Assembly: GCF_001189295.1 (NCBI RefSeq)
Contig: NZ_CP012159.1
Coordinates: 8,912,501-8,976,500 of the forward strand
Direction of reading: 5' to 3'
DNA from: Chondromyces crocatus
Lineage (GTDB): Bacteria > Myxococcota_A > Polyangia > Polyangiales > Polyangiaceae
DNA: 64,000 nucleotides
Shown piece after piece: positions 10,388-22,250 of the stretch. How positions within the stretch are numbered: the first letter of the stretch is position 1; each line of letters begins with the position of its first letter. Under the pieces are notes generated by a model that saw only the letters and a program-made list of their open reading frames with translations, was not told the origin of the DNA and made no database searches. The position numbers were made by a program, and so were the translations under genes.

Positions 10388-10424
10388 ATAGGCTCACCCT
10401 ATCACGACGATTGGCTTCTGGTAT
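10388..10424. promoter_or_regulatory. OxyR operator between oxyR and dps
   Basis: The sequence reads ATAG-N7-CTAT-N7-ATTG-N7-GTAT over exactly 37 bases. The OxyR consensus is ATAG-N7-CTAT-N7-ATAG-N7-CTAT. The first two quarter-sites (10388-10391 and 10399-10402) are perfect, and the last two (10410-10413 and 10421-10424) each differ at one base. The site abuts the oxyR start, overlapping its probable ribosome binding site, and is 84 bases upstream of dps. Occupancy should repress oxyR and activate dps. This is inferred from the E. coli arrangement. Confidence 0.8.
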
Positions 10425-10497
10425 TGGCGAGGCCTCCGACGCAGCGCCATCTTCCCCATCGAAGCACGGAAGCAACACGCACCGGAAATCAGCCTTC

Positions 10498-10503
10498 AGG
10501 AGG
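10498..10503 (+). promoter_or_regulatory. Ribosome binding site of dps
   Basis: AGGAGG, five bases before the ATG at 10509. A perfect Shine-Dalgarno core, which fixes the dps start and suggests strong translation. Confidence 0.8.
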
Positions 10504-10508
10504 ACGAC

Positions 10509-10985
10509 ATGTACCGCAGCCCCAGTCCACTGCCCGCCGAGGCGCGCTCCCAGATCGTGGAGACCCTGAACGCGCGCCTCATCGACGGCCTCGACCTGCA
10601 CAGCCAGATCAAGGTTGCCCACTGGAACATCAAGGGTCCGCATTTTGCTGCTCTGCATCCCCTGTTCGAGACGTTCGCCGTCAGTCTCGCGGAGTTCAAC
10701 GACGCCATCGCCGAACGTGCCGTCACGCTGGGTGGCCAGATCCGCGCCACCGCCCGCCACGTCGCCAGCACCTCGACGATCCCCGACTACGACCAGAGCG
10801 CCACCCGCGACCTCGACCACGCGCGCCTGCTCGCCGACAGGTTCCAGAAGTACCTGGAGGGCCTCCATGCGTCCCGCTCCATCGTCGATCGGCTCGGCGA
10901 CGTGGACACCTCCGACCTCCTGACCGGGATCATCGGCACCTTCGAGAAGCACACCTGGTTCTTGCGCTCCACGGTCGAGACCTGA
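10509..10985 (+). CDS. dps: Dps-family ferritin-like DNA-protection protein
   Basis: 158 aa, the usual Dps size. Dps forms a 12-subunit shell that oxidises Fe(II) with H2O2, stores the iron, and protects DNA. The inter-subunit ferroxidase residues are in place: His38 (AHWNIKG), His50, Glu54 (in the position normally Asp), Asp65 and Glu69 in the stretch FNDAIAERAVTLGG. No lysine-rich N-terminal tail is seen, so DNA binding may be weak. The gene is divergent from oxyR behind an OxyR-type operator and has a strong ribosome binding site, so induction by peroxide is likely. It ends 23 bases from the convergent kinase gene. Confidence 0.93.
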   Translation: MYRSPSPLPAEARSQIVETLNARLIDGLDLHSQIKVAHWNIKGPHFAALHPLFETFAVSLAEFNDAIAERAVTLGGQIRATARHVASTSTIPDYDQSATRDLDHARLLADRFQKYLEGLHASRSIVDRLGDVDTSDLLTGIIGTFEKHTWFLRSTVET

Positions 10986-11008
10986 CCGAGCGCCTCTTCA
11001 TCATCCCG

Positions 11009-12664
11009 TCAGCGGTACGGGTTCGCCATGTCGCTCGGGGGCGGAGGCGCCTCCGTCGCGGCCTTCTTCGCCGGCACCACCGGATTCGAACGCACTGGAG
11101 CTGGAGCTGGACTCGCCGCCTTGATGGGAGGCGCGCTCGGCGCTCCTCGCACCGCCTCCGCAGGGCGGTCGATGCTTTGCGGCGTGAGCGCCTCCGCAGA
11201 GGGCGCTCCGACCGGCTCGCCCAGGAGCGCGGCGCTCCCCTTCTCCGATGGGGGCCGCAACACAGCTGGGACGACCGCCTCGGCGGCGTCTGCAGGCGGC
11301 ACCGCATGCCCCGGCGTGGACGCCCCCGTCTCCGTCACCGCGGTCGGCGTCGACGAGCTCCCCAGGCCCGCCCAGAGCGCCCCACTGCCCCCCAGCGCCA
11401 GCACGGTCACGGCGATGCCGGCCAACCACCCCCGCCCCCCTTTGCGTCGAGCCGCCACCATCGGCACGGCGGACGTCTGCCGGGTCATCGCCATCGACCC
11501 CGGTGTGATGCTCGGCTCCCTCGCCCCCGACGGTGGCTCGTCGGGAAGCGCGACCGGAATGATCTTCGACACCGAGCTGGAGCCAGCGGACAGGGTCCCG
11601 ATGCTGCGCCCTCCCTCGCTGCTCTCTCCCCACGAACGAAGCTGCAGATCGGCCCCGCTCGACTCGTGCTGCAGCCATACACGCACACTCTCGCGCTGCG
11701 CAGCGATCTCCTGCCCGAGCAGCTCCTGCATCACGGCGGCCACCTGTCGTGGCGACGCCACCCCCTCGGGCAGCGACTCGCTCGCCGCACGCTCCAGCGC
11801 CTCTGCCATCTCGGCCGCCGTCTGGAAGCGCGGCTCAGGATACCGCTCCAGCGCCCGCGCGCACACCTCGTCCAGCGCCGCGGCCGCCTCGGGATTCGCA
11901 TCGCGCAGGCGTGGGATCGGCTCGGTCATGATCCGGGTCAGCGTCGCTCCTTCCGAGTCTCCCTTGAACAAGCGACGCCCGGCCAGCGACTCCCAGAGCA
12001 CCGTCCCCATGGCGAACAGATCGGAGCGCCGATCGAGCGCATCGCCCCCGGCCTGCTCGGGTGACATGTAGGCCAGTTTCCCTTTCATCCGATCGGGTCG
12101 CGTGCTCGACAACCGCGACGTCGCGCGCGCCACGCCGAAATCGGTCAAGCGCGTGCAGCCATCCACGCCGATCAGGATGTTCTGCGGCGAGCAGTCTCGA
12201 TGCACCAGCGAGACCGGCCGCCCATCCGGCCCCAGAAGCTCGTGTGCCGCATGAAGGCCGACCAGGGCGTCCAGCATGATGCGCACCACCACCGAAGGAG
12301 ACAGCGCGTTCCCGCGGCTCGCGGACCGAGCGAGCACGCGCGCCAGCGTGTCGCCCTCGATGTACTCCATCACCAGGTAGTAGCCGGCGTCCGTCGTGCC
12401 GATCTCCAGGATGGGCACCACGTGCGGGCTGTGGATCCCTGCCGCGAGCCGCGCTTCATCGAGGAACATGTCGATGAACTCACGCTCATTCGCCAGGTGC
12501 GGATGCAGCCGCTTGATCGCGATGAAGCGCTGGAACCCGCCCACACCCGCGAGGCGGGCGAGGAACACACTCGCCATCCCGCCGGAAGCGATCTCGCCGA
12601 TCAGCTCGTAGCGATCGAGCCGCCGTCGCGCGTCGCTGGGATCGAGAAGCTTGACCTGGGGCAC
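11009..12664 (-). CDS. Membrane-anchored Ser/Thr protein kinase (PknB-like) with variant HRD loop
   Basis: 551 aa from GTG 12664. The kinase domain is about 17-295: Gly-rich loop GEIASGGMASVF, Lys51 in AIKRLH, catalytic loop HRDCSPQN (Asp157), DFG at 175-177, and SPEQ in the activation segment. The usual HRDLKPxN Lys is replaced: the loop has C-S-P. Such CSPQN loops occur in myxobacterial kinases and need not abolish activity. A linker of about 110 residues leads to one trans-membrane helix (about 412-434), then a Pro/Ala/Ser/Val-rich C-terminal part that should lie outside the cytoplasm. The helix suggests envelope signalling, but the ligand is unknown. The next gene upstream on this strand (13878-12700) is exported and may be functionally linked. 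Confidence 0.88.
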   Translation of the reverse strand: MPQVKLLDPSDARRRLDRYELIGEIASGGMASVFLARLAGVGGFQRFIAIKRLHPHLANEREFIDMFLDEARLAAGIHSPHVVPILEIGTTDAGYYLVMEYIEGDTLARVLARSASRGNALSPSVVVRIMLDALVGLHAAHELLGPDGRPVSLVHRDCSPQNILIGVDGCTRLTDFGVARATSRLSSTRPDRMKGKLAYMSPEQAGGDALDRRSDLFAMGTVLWESLAGRRLFKGDSEGATLTRIMTEPIPRLRDANPEAAAALDEVCARALERYPEPRFQTAAEMAEALERAASESLPEGVASPRQVAAVMQELLGQEIAAQRESVRVWLQHESSGADLQLRSWGESSEGGRSIGTLSAGSSSVSKIIPVALPDEPPSGAREPSITPGSMAMTRQTSAVPMVAARRKGGRGWLAGIAVTVLALGGSGALWAGLGSSSTPTAVTETGASTPGHAVPPADAAEAVVPAVLRPPSEKGSAALLGEPVGAPSAEALTPQSIDRPAEAVRGAPSAPPIKAASPAPAPVRSNPVVPAKKAATEAPPPPSDMANPYR

Positions 12665-12699
12665 GGAGCCCTCCTCGCAGCAGGTGACCTTCGTGCAGA

Positions 12700-13878
12700 C
12701 TAGAACGTCCCCCGAGCCCCGAGGAAGCCTCCTTCACCGGTTGCCCCCATGAGGGGCTCCACCCGCAGGCGTCCGGCTGCCTCCCGTCCCTTCGAGCCTC
12801 CCCAGTCGGTGAAAAACGCGGACACCACCGTCAGCACGCCGACGCCGGCCGTCACGCCGATCAGCACGTTGGTGCGCAGCTCCTTGGCGAGTCCGTCCTG
12901 GTACAGCGCACAGCTCGTCCCCTGGCCCGCACACCCTTGCCGGATCGCCTCCGAGCCTGGATTGTTGATCGTGTCGATCCCGCTCCAGGTCGTCACCCCG
13001 CCCAGCACGGCCGTTGCAGCCACCCCCCCGAAGAACACCCACCGCGGCAGCCCCCCACCGCTCTCCGACGCGACGCTCTCTCCCGCTCCTGCTGGCGCAC
13101 CGGCGGTCGGCGCCTCCGCCCCAGCAGATGGACCTGCCGGCCCCCCCGTCACCTCTTCGGCTCCCGAGTGCGCCCCTCCCGCTGGCTCGCTCTGCGCGGA
13201 GGACAGCGCGATCTCACTGCTCCCTCCCGCCTTGGCGTCCACCTCGACCTGCCGGCTACCACCGCCCTGGAAGCTCGCGCTGAGGGTCGACGGCTGTGGA
13301 TCGAGGTAGACCACCCAGCCCGTCGACGATTCCCCGTGGATGGCTCGCGTCCCCACCGCCAGCACGCACGCTGGAGCGCACGTCACCGTCACCTTGTGGA
13401 GCGCCGGGGCAAACCGCCCGAGCGCCTCCTTCACGAGCTTGAGGGTCCCCTCGTCGCTCGGATACCGCTGCTGCGCCAGCGCTGCGAGCGTCGCCGCACG
13501 CGACCCCTGCCCCGCTTCCGTCCGCGCGCGGATGGCTTGCCGCAGCGCCTGCGGGTTTGGCACGGCCTCATCCGCCTCCTCGAAGCGCGATGCTGCCAGC
13601 TCGGGCTGCCGCTCCTTGAGCGCCGTCACCCCCCCATCGAACGCCGCTGCGGCCCGCCGCACCTGGACGGCATCAGGCGCCTTGCCCACCTGCGGCGTTC
13701 CGGTCGCGGCTGGCGGCGCCTGCGTGGGCGCCTGCGTGGCACCAGGCGCCTTTCCCCCCTGCTGCGCGGCCGCTGCAGCCCCCCCGGTACCGTCTTCACC
13801 GGGGCGTGGCGCTGCAGCCGCAGCCGCCGTCACGAGAAGAACCGCCGCGAACGAAGCCCCCACGCTGACGCGCATCAT
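12700..13878 (-). CDS. Exported protein with low-complexity linkers and a C-terminal membrane helix, function unknown
   Basis: 392 aa. A signal peptide (about 1-23, ending AAAAA-AP) is followed by a Gly/Ala/Pro/Gln-rich stretch to about 70. Then comes a helical TPR-like region (ERQPELAASRFEEADEAVPNP, about 80-150) and a beta-rich part (about 155-215: VTVTCAPACVLAVG, GWVVYLDPQPSTLSASFQGG) resembling the PEGA/carboxypeptidase-regulatory type of domain. Another low-complexity linker leads to a helix near 275-300 (RWVFFGGVAATAVLGGVTTW), and two more short hydrophobic segments follow. I do not recognise a named family. It lies 35 bases upstream of the kinase gene on the same strand, so a shared transcript is likely. 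Confidence 0.7.
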   Translation of the reverse strand: MMRVSVGASFAAVLLVTAAAAAAPRPGEDGTGGAAAAAQQGGKAPGATQAPTQAPPAATGTPQVGKAPDAVQVRRAAAAFDGGVTALKERQPELAASRFEEADEAVPNPQALRQAIRARTEAGQGSRAATLAALAQQRYPSDEGTLKLVKEALGRFAPALHKVTVTCAPACVLAVGTRAIHGESSTGWVVYLDPQPSTLSASFQGGGSRQVEVDAKAGGSSEIALSSAQSEPAGGAHSGAEEVTGGPAGPSAGAEAPTAGAPAGAGESVASESGGGLPRWVFFGGVAATAVLGGVTTWSGIDTINNPGSEAIRQGCAGQGTSCALYQDGLAKELRTNVLIGVTAGVGVLTVVSAFFTDWGGSKGREAAGRLRVEPLMGATGEGGFLGARGTF

Positions 13879-13965
13879 CGCGGCAGATCCTGTCCCCCTT
13901 CCGCCCAGCGCGTCAAATTCAAAGGGCCGTTTGCACGCCCTGGGAGCTGCCCCCCCGCCGAGAGG

Positions 13966-15678
13966 TCAGGCTTCGTTCAGCACCAGCTCACGCAGCAGGT
14001 CCAGCCCCACGGAGCCCGCACCCAGCACCTTCCCGTGGAACGCCTTCAGATCGAACGCCTCGGCCTGTCGCCTCCGCATCTCCGCGCGCAGCTCCAGCAT
14101 CACGCGCTCCCCGACCTTGTACGAGATCGCCTGCCCTGGCCAGCCCAGGTACCGCGTCACCTCGCTCCGCGCGTGGTCGCTGGCCATGAACGCGCGGCCC
14201 TCCATCATCTCCACCGCCGCCTCGTAGCTCCAGCGCTCTCCCCCGTGCGCCGGTGCGTCCTTCGGGATCGGCAGATCCAGGTGCATGCCGATGTCGATCA
14301 CCACCCGGTACGCACGCATCAGCTTTGCGGCCAGCATCCCCAGCACATACTCGGGCTTCTCGAAGTACCCGAGCTCGCCCATGAGCTGCTCTGCGTAGAG
14401 AGCCCAGCCCTCTGCGTACCCCGAGTACATCACCAGGAAGCGGTGCACCCGGCTGAGCTGCTCCTCGAAGTAGACCTGAAGCCCGCACTGGAGATGGTGC
14501 CCCGGAAACCCTTCGTGGTAGGCGGTGCTGATCTCCCCGTACAGCGGCACCTGGCACACCTCGCCGGGTGCGTACCAGATCGTCCCCGGCCGCTTGAATC
14601 CTTCACTCGGCGGCAAGTAGTAAGCACCGAGCGCACCACCCGGCGGCGCCAGCTTCACCTCGATCCGACGGATCGGCTCCGGTACGTCGAAGTGGACGCC
14701 TTCCAGATCGGCGAGCGCGCGGGCCTGGCGCTCTCGCATCAACTCCAGAAACTCGTCCAGCGATCCAGCGCAGCGTGCAGGATCCTGCTCCAGCATCCGG
14801 ATCACCTCTGGCACCGTCGCCCCCGGCTGGATCTGCTCGGCGAGCGCGGCCATCTCCGCCTCGATCCTCCGCACCTCCGCCCAGCCCCAGGCATAGGTCT
14901 CCCTCAGATCGATGTTCGCGCCGAGAAAGCGTCGTGAAGCCCGCTGGTAGCGCGCTTCTCCGACCCCGTCGACCTCGCTCGCGTCGGGCAGGTACGTCTC
15001 TGCGAGGTAGCGCGCGAGCTCTCCGAAGGTCCGCCGTGCGTTCTCCACCGCGGCAGGCAACCGCTCCAGAACCGCGACCGACACGCTCCCTGGCGTCGCT
15101 TTCTCCGCCGCCTCGGCCGTCGAGAGCAAGGTCAGGAAGAACGAGGATGGCCCCGCCTGGTGCTCCGCCTGGGTGATGCCGGCTTGCACCTGCCGCTTCG
15201 CCACCACCTTGCCCGATCTCCGCCCCTCCTCCAGAGACGCCTGGTAGCTCTTGGCGGCACGATCGACCGTCTCCAGCCGCCGGAGCACGGCTTCCCAGCC
15301 CGCGGCCGACGAGGTGTCCATCATGTCGAACACCATCCGCATGTGCTGCAGCGTCGAGTCGATGTTGTTCAGGTTGACGAGGTGCTCGCCGTGCGCCTGC
15401 TCGTCGAGGCGCTCGTCCAGGTAGTTCGCCATCACCCGCCGGGCGAGGCTCGCCCAGGGGTTGCTCGCCACGGGCGGCAGCGCATGGAGCCGCTCTCGAA
15501 ACGACGTGAGCGTGGACCCCCAGGCGGCGACGCCGGCGGGGCTCCAGTCGTTCCAGGCGCCTGCGTCGCACGCGACACCCACCAGCGAGGCGTCCACCGG
15601 ACACGCCACTGCGAAGGCATCGACGAATTCGTCACTGAGGGAAAAGATGGGGTCGCGCGAAGAAGAGGGCTCGGTCAC
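13966..15678 (-). CDS. DUF885-family protein (putative zinc-peptidase-like)
   Basis: 570 aa from GTG 15678. The family signature is TAYHEGFPGHHLQ near two-thirds of the length, an H-E-x-x-x-x-H-H variant of a metal-binding motif, followed by a Glu/Tyr-rich helix and GYAEGWALYAEQLMGELGYF. These are features of DUF885 proteins, which are distant relatives of M32/M3-like metallopeptidases. Their substrates are mostly unknown. No signal peptide is seen, so a cytoplasmic location is likely. Intergenic spacing to the RND gene (33 bases) allows read-through. Peptidase activity is inferred from the motif only. Confidence 0.78.
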   Translation of the reverse strand: MTEPSSSRDPIFSLSDEFVDAFAVACPVDASLVGVACDAGAWNDWSPAGVAAWGSTLTSFRERLHALPPVASNPWASLARRVMANYLDERLDEQAHGEHLVNLNNIDSTLQHMRMVFDMMDTSSAAGWEAVLRRLETVDRAAKSYQASLEEGRRSGKVVAKRQVQAGITQAEHQAGPSSFFLTLLSTAEAAEKATPGSVSVAVLERLPAAVENARRTFGELARYLAETYLPDASEVDGVGEARYQRASRRFLGANIDLRETYAWGWAEVRRIEAEMAALAEQIQPGATVPEVIRMLEQDPARCAGSLDEFLELMRERQARALADLEGVHFDVPEPIRRIEVKLAPPGGALGAYYLPPSEGFKRPGTIWYAPGEVCQVPLYGEISTAYHEGFPGHHLQCGLQVYFEEQLSRVHRFLVMYSGYAEGWALYAEQLMGELGYFEKPEYVLGMLAAKLMRAYRVVIDIGMHLDLPIPKDAPAHGGERWSYEAAVEMMEGRAFMASDHARSEVTRYLGWPGQAISYKVGERVMLELRAEMRRRQAEAFDLKAFHGKVLGAGSVGLDLLRELVLNEA

Positions 15679-15711
15679 GGCGGGGAGCCTACCAGACCTC
15701 CCGCCGTCCGA

Positions 15712-18879
<3,168 letters not shown>

Positions 18880-18888
18880 GGTACTTCC

Positions 18889-20226
18889 TCAGGGTGCCTT
18901 CTCAGGGGCTGGCGCCTCGGGCGCACCGCCCGCGGCCGCCACCTCTGCGCCGTCCGAGAGCTCATTCAACTTGTCGACGGCGACCTCTTCGCCCTCGCGC
19001 AGCGGACCGATCACTTCCACCAGACCGTCCAGGCGGCGGCCGACTTTCACCAGCCGCTCGGTCACGCGATCGCCAGCGCGCACGAACACCCGTGAGCTGG
19101 ACCCGGAGCTGCCGATGGCCCCCTCCGGGACGAGCACGGCGGGGCTCGGATTGCCACCGAGCGTGATGCGTCCCTGAGCGAAGAAGCCAGCCCGCAGTTT
19201 GCCGTCGCTGTTGTCGAACTCGGCTTCCACGGGCAGCGTCCTCGAGGCCGCCTTGAGGCTCGCGCCGATTCGCTTGATCGCGCCCTGGAAGGCCTGGCCC
19301 GGGTAGGCGGCCACCGTGACCTCCACCGGCTTGCCCATCTCGATCGACGAGACGCCCGTCTCGGGAACGTCGATCTGGAGCCGCAGCGGGTTGTCTTTCA
19401 CGACGATCATGACCGTCCGACCCACGCCCGCGAACTCACCGACGCTCACCTGTCGCTCGGACACGGCGCCGTCGAAGGGCGCGCGCACGGTCGTGTCGCT
19501 CAGTGCCTTCGAGGCCAGCCCAGCCTGGGCCTGCGCCGACGACAGCGACGCGGTGGTCGCGTGGACCCCGGCGACCGCCGCGTCGTACTGCGCCGCCGCC
19601 GATTCCGCGCGCGTCCTCGCCTCGTCCCAGCTCGACTGCGAGAGCGCGCCTTGCTCGAACAGCTTCTTCACGCGCTCCGCCTCGGCCTTCGCGAGGTCCG
19701 CGTTCTCCTTCGCCGCCCTGACCTCGGGAACCTGGCTCAGATCCACGCCGCCCTTGTCCGCGAACACGAGACGCGCGCGTGCCTGGCTCACGGCCGCCTG
19801 CGCGGCCTGTGCCTGGAACTGTGCGTTCTTCGGATCCAGGATGACCAGCGGGTCACCCTTCTTCACCCGCGTGCCCACGTCCGCGATCACCTGCACGATG
19901 ATGCCGCTGGTCTGCGCCGCGACGGCGCTCGTCTCGTCCGCTGCCAGCGTCCCGCTGATGTCCAGCGTCTGCGGCAGGGGCCGGACCACCACGCCAGCGA
20001 AATGGACCGACGGCTTTACCTTCACGGGCGTCGTCGCGTCGGGCTTCGCGGTGCTGCTCTCACCGCCCTTGCAGCCCGTTCCGAGCGTCGCTGCTGCGAC
20101 CATCGCCAGCACGAAGGTGAGCCCGGTGCGACGGGCGCCCGGGCGGAAGTTGCGACCGGTGGCCTCGCAGATGACCTTGCGGGGCCCCGAGGTGCGGGGG
20201 AGAGGTCCGATGGATTCTCGTCTCAT
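18889..20226 (-). CDS. RND periplasmic adaptor (membrane fusion) lipoprotein
   Basis: 445 aa from ATG 20226. The hydrophobic segment and lipobox-like ATLGTGC near residues 36-52 suggest lipid anchoring. The lipoyl/biotinyl half-motifs flank a helical hairpin of about 120 residues rich in Ala, Gln and Glu (QAQAAQAAVSQARARLVF ... LFEQGALSQSSWDEARTRAE). Beta-barrel and membrane-proximal domains follow. Adaptors bridge the inner-membrane pump and the outer-membrane channel. The gene is coupled to the HAE1-type pump. About 35 residues before the hydrophobic segment make this N-terminus longer than usual, and a later start is possible. Confidence 0.9.
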   Translation of the reverse strand: MRRESIGPLPRTSGPRKVICEATGRNFRPGARRTGLTFVLAMVAAATLGTGCKGGESSTAKPDATTPVKVKPSVHFAGVVVRPLPQTLDISGTLAADETSAVAAQTSGIIVQVIADVGTRVKKGDPLVILDPKNAQFQAQAAQAAVSQARARLVFADKGGVDLSQVPEVRAAKENADLAKAEAERVKKLFEQGALSQSSWDEARTRAESAAAQYDAAVAGVHATTASLSSAQAQAGLASKALSDTTVRAPFDGAVSERQVSVGEFAGVGRTVMIVVKDNPLRLQIDVPETGVSSIEMGKPVEVTVAAYPGQAFQGAIKRIGASLKAASRTLPVEAEFDNSDGKLRAGFFAQGRITLGGNPSPAVLVPEGAIGSSGSSSRVFVRAGDRVTERLVKVGRRLDGLVEVIGPLREGEEVAVDKLNELSDGAEVAAAGGAPEAPAPEKAP

Positions 20227-20380
20227 GGGATGGGTCCAGCTCGCCCACCGTCGGGCGGGACCGCCTCGGCCGAAGACCTCTGGCAGCGACGGCAGCTACC
20301 GAGAGGAGGTGACCAGGCGGTCATCGGGGGGTGGAACGAGCCACTGAGGGCCTGTGGGGAACTCGCAGAGGAGTGGGCGG

Positions 20381-20410
20381 ATAATAATGACTGAGGGGTC
20401 AGCTTCGCAA
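20381..20410 (-). promoter_or_regulatory. Candidate sigma-70-type promoter of the RND efflux operon
   Basis: On the minus strand TTGCGA (20410-20405) and TATTAT (20386-20381) are separated by 18 bases, and the -10 end lies 154 bases before the adaptor start. It is an unusually AT-rich spot in a GC-rich gap. The match is by eye and has no statistical support. Confidence 0.3.
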
Positions 20411-20484
20411 GGTCGCGGGTCACGATTGAGCAGCCGCGCCAGGGAGCGCCGTGTCCTGGAAGCCGGTGACCGTCTGCCGGCGCC

Positions 20485-20500
20485 CGGGTTCGGTAACCCG
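20485..20500 (-). terminator. Candidate hairpin after the GH57 gene
   Basis: CGGGTT and AACCCG form a 6-bp stem with a CGGT loop, 15-30 bases past the GH57 stop in the direction of transcription. No U-run follows, so it would be an atypical intrinsic terminator or a transcript-stabilising stem. Confidence 0.25.
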
Positions 20501-20514
20501 AGACCCCGCCGACG

Positions 20515-22230
20515 TCACGCCGATTCTCTACCCCCTGGAACCAGCATCTCCCGCAGCGCTTCGCCGGAAACCTCAGCAAGAAACGGTGCATGCCGACATA
20601 CCGAGCCGACCCAGGCGTCGTCCTCGGGCGAGCCACCTCCACGGCTGGCGAACTCGGCCAGGCGTCGAGAACGGATGACGTGCGTCCGGACGCGCGCTTC
20701 TGCGTATGACGTCATCTCTCCACGATCGATCATGAACGCCCAGTCACTCGCCTGTAGAAGGAGCAACTCGCGCACGGCCTGATCCACGGCAGCCCCCCGA
20801 ACCCCCTCTTCTCCGAGGGCGCGTACCCGTTGAACGGCAGCGCGGACAGGACCTTCGGCGTGGTGCACGTGACGCCACAGTCTCGCCGTCCGTTGCCCGA
20901 TCCACACGGTCCCGAACCCCCCTTCCCCCCAGGTCGAGGCGACGGGATCGGCTCCGACCGACGTACCGTGGCGTTCCACGTAGGCGCCGGGCGTCAAGAG
21001 ACCCGCCGTGGCACGCCCCTCCTCGCTCGAACGCCCTCCCCTTCCCTCTCCCCCCAGCATGCGCAGCACGTGCTCCAGGAACATCGGCCCTTCCAGCCAC
21101 CAGTGACCGAACAGCTCTGCATCGTAAGCGGCCACCACCACGGGCGGCGTTCCCCTGCTCCCTTCATTCCCCGTCTCCGCCACCTCGATCGCGCGCGCCA
21201 GGTGCTCGCGACGCCGCGCCACGAACGCTGCCGCGTGCAGGCGTGCCCGCGCGCTCGCAGCGACGGGATCGTAAGGCGCCTTGTCCGCATCCGGACCCGT
21301 GATCCGGTGCAGCTTGAGCCCCGTCATCAAGCGGCTGCCATCCGGTCCCAGCTCGTCTCCCAGGACGGACTCGTCCAGATCGTGGCCGACATCCCGGTAG
21401 AACTCCCGGTAATCGGGGTGCCCTGGGTACCCCTCCTCGCGCGACCACACTTCCCGCGCCGACACGCGATCTCGCCCGAAGAACACCACGCCGCTCGCGG
21501 ATCGCACGGGCACGAGCCCCGTCGCTGCTGCGCTTCCAGCAGCCACACGCCCTGCCACAGCGCTCCCCGTCGAGGGCGAGAGCGCGTGCTCATCGACGAC
21601 GGTCCACACCACCCCGGCTGACGAGAGATCCGGCGCAAGCCGCGGATCCCAGCCGCACTCCGGCAACCAGAACCCTGCCGGCGCCCTTGCTGCATCTCCG
21701 TGTACGAGCGCTCCGAACCCCTGCCGGCCGAGGCGCACCTGCGCGCGCACGGAGGCCGGCGTCGGCAGCAAGCCCGGCAAGAAGGCGTGCGTCGCCGCCG
21801 TGGAGAACAGCTCGACGTGCCCCGCGCGAGCGTGCCGCTGCAACGCGCCCAGCACATCCCCATCACACCCCTCCCACACGGCCCACGCCGCCTCGAGCCG
21901 GTCCCGGTAGAACGCCAGCGCCGGCGCGAAGACCCCCGCCCCGAGCACCTGGCCGACCCGCTTCGCCAGCGCCTCCGTTCGCTGCACGTGCAGCTCGAAG
22001 CGGCGGCACAGCAGCGCGTCCCGCAGCATGGCCGCGAGCGTGGGCGACACCGACAGCGCGATCGGCGCCCGCACCCCTTCAGCGGCCAGCCGGTCGAGGA
22101 CGCCGAGCAACGGCAGGTACGACTCCCACAGCGCCTCGAAGAGCCAGCGCTCTTCGAAGGAGCGCGGATGCTCCGGGTGCCGCACGTAGGGCAGATGTGC
22201 GTGCAGGACGAGGGCGATGTGACCGTGCAT
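20515..22230 (-). CDS. GH57-family glycosidase, 1,4-alpha-glucan branching enzyme type
   Basis: 571 aa from ATG 22230. An upstream GTG at 22260 overlaps yvcK and is less likely. Conserved GH57 regions are visible: HAHLPYVRHPE (about 10-20), ELFSTAATHAFLPGL (140-154), nucleophile Glu191 in GFWLPECGWDP, and Asp370 in AAYDAELFGHWWLEG. The last block and the overall length fit branching enzymes, which make alpha-1,6 branches in glycogen. A C-terminal helical region (DUF1957-like) contains RTARLWRHVHHAE. Cytoplasmic, no signal peptide. It is the last gene of the hem-yvcK run. An amylase-type GH57 is the main alternative. Confidence 0.87.
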   Translation of the reverse strand: MHGHIALVLHAHLPYVRHPEHPRSFEERWLFEALWESYLPLLGVLDRLAAEGVRAPIALSVSPTLAAMLRDALLCRRFELHVQRTEALAKRVGQVLGAGVFAPALAFYRDRLEAAWAVWEGCDGDVLGALQRHARAGHVELFSTAATHAFLPGLLPTPASVRAQVRLGRQGFGALVHGDAARAPAGFWLPECGWDPRLAPDLSSAGVVWTVVDEHALSPSTGSAVAGRVAAGSAAATGLVPVRSASGVVFFGRDRVSAREVWSREEGYPGHPDYREFYRDVGHDLDESVLGDELGPDGSRLMTGLKLHRITGPDADKAPYDPVAASARARLHAAAFVARRREHLARAIEVAETGNEGSRGTPPVVVAAYDAELFGHWWLEGPMFLEHVLRMLGGEGRGGRSSEEGRATAGLLTPGAYVERHGTSVGADPVASTWGEGGFGTVWIGQRTARLWRHVHHAEGPVRAAVQRVRALGEEGVRGAAVDQAVRELLLLQASDWAFMIDRGEMTSYAEARVRTHVIRSRRLAEFASRGGGSPEDDAWVGSVCRHAPFLAEVSGEALREMLVPGGRESA

Positions 22231-22250
22231 GGTGGCCTTCGCGCCCGCCT

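Noticed and set aside
12937-14937. Plus-strand open frame of 666 codons
   Set aside because: Spans parts of two real minus-strand genes and the gap between them; Arg/His-rich with no motif.
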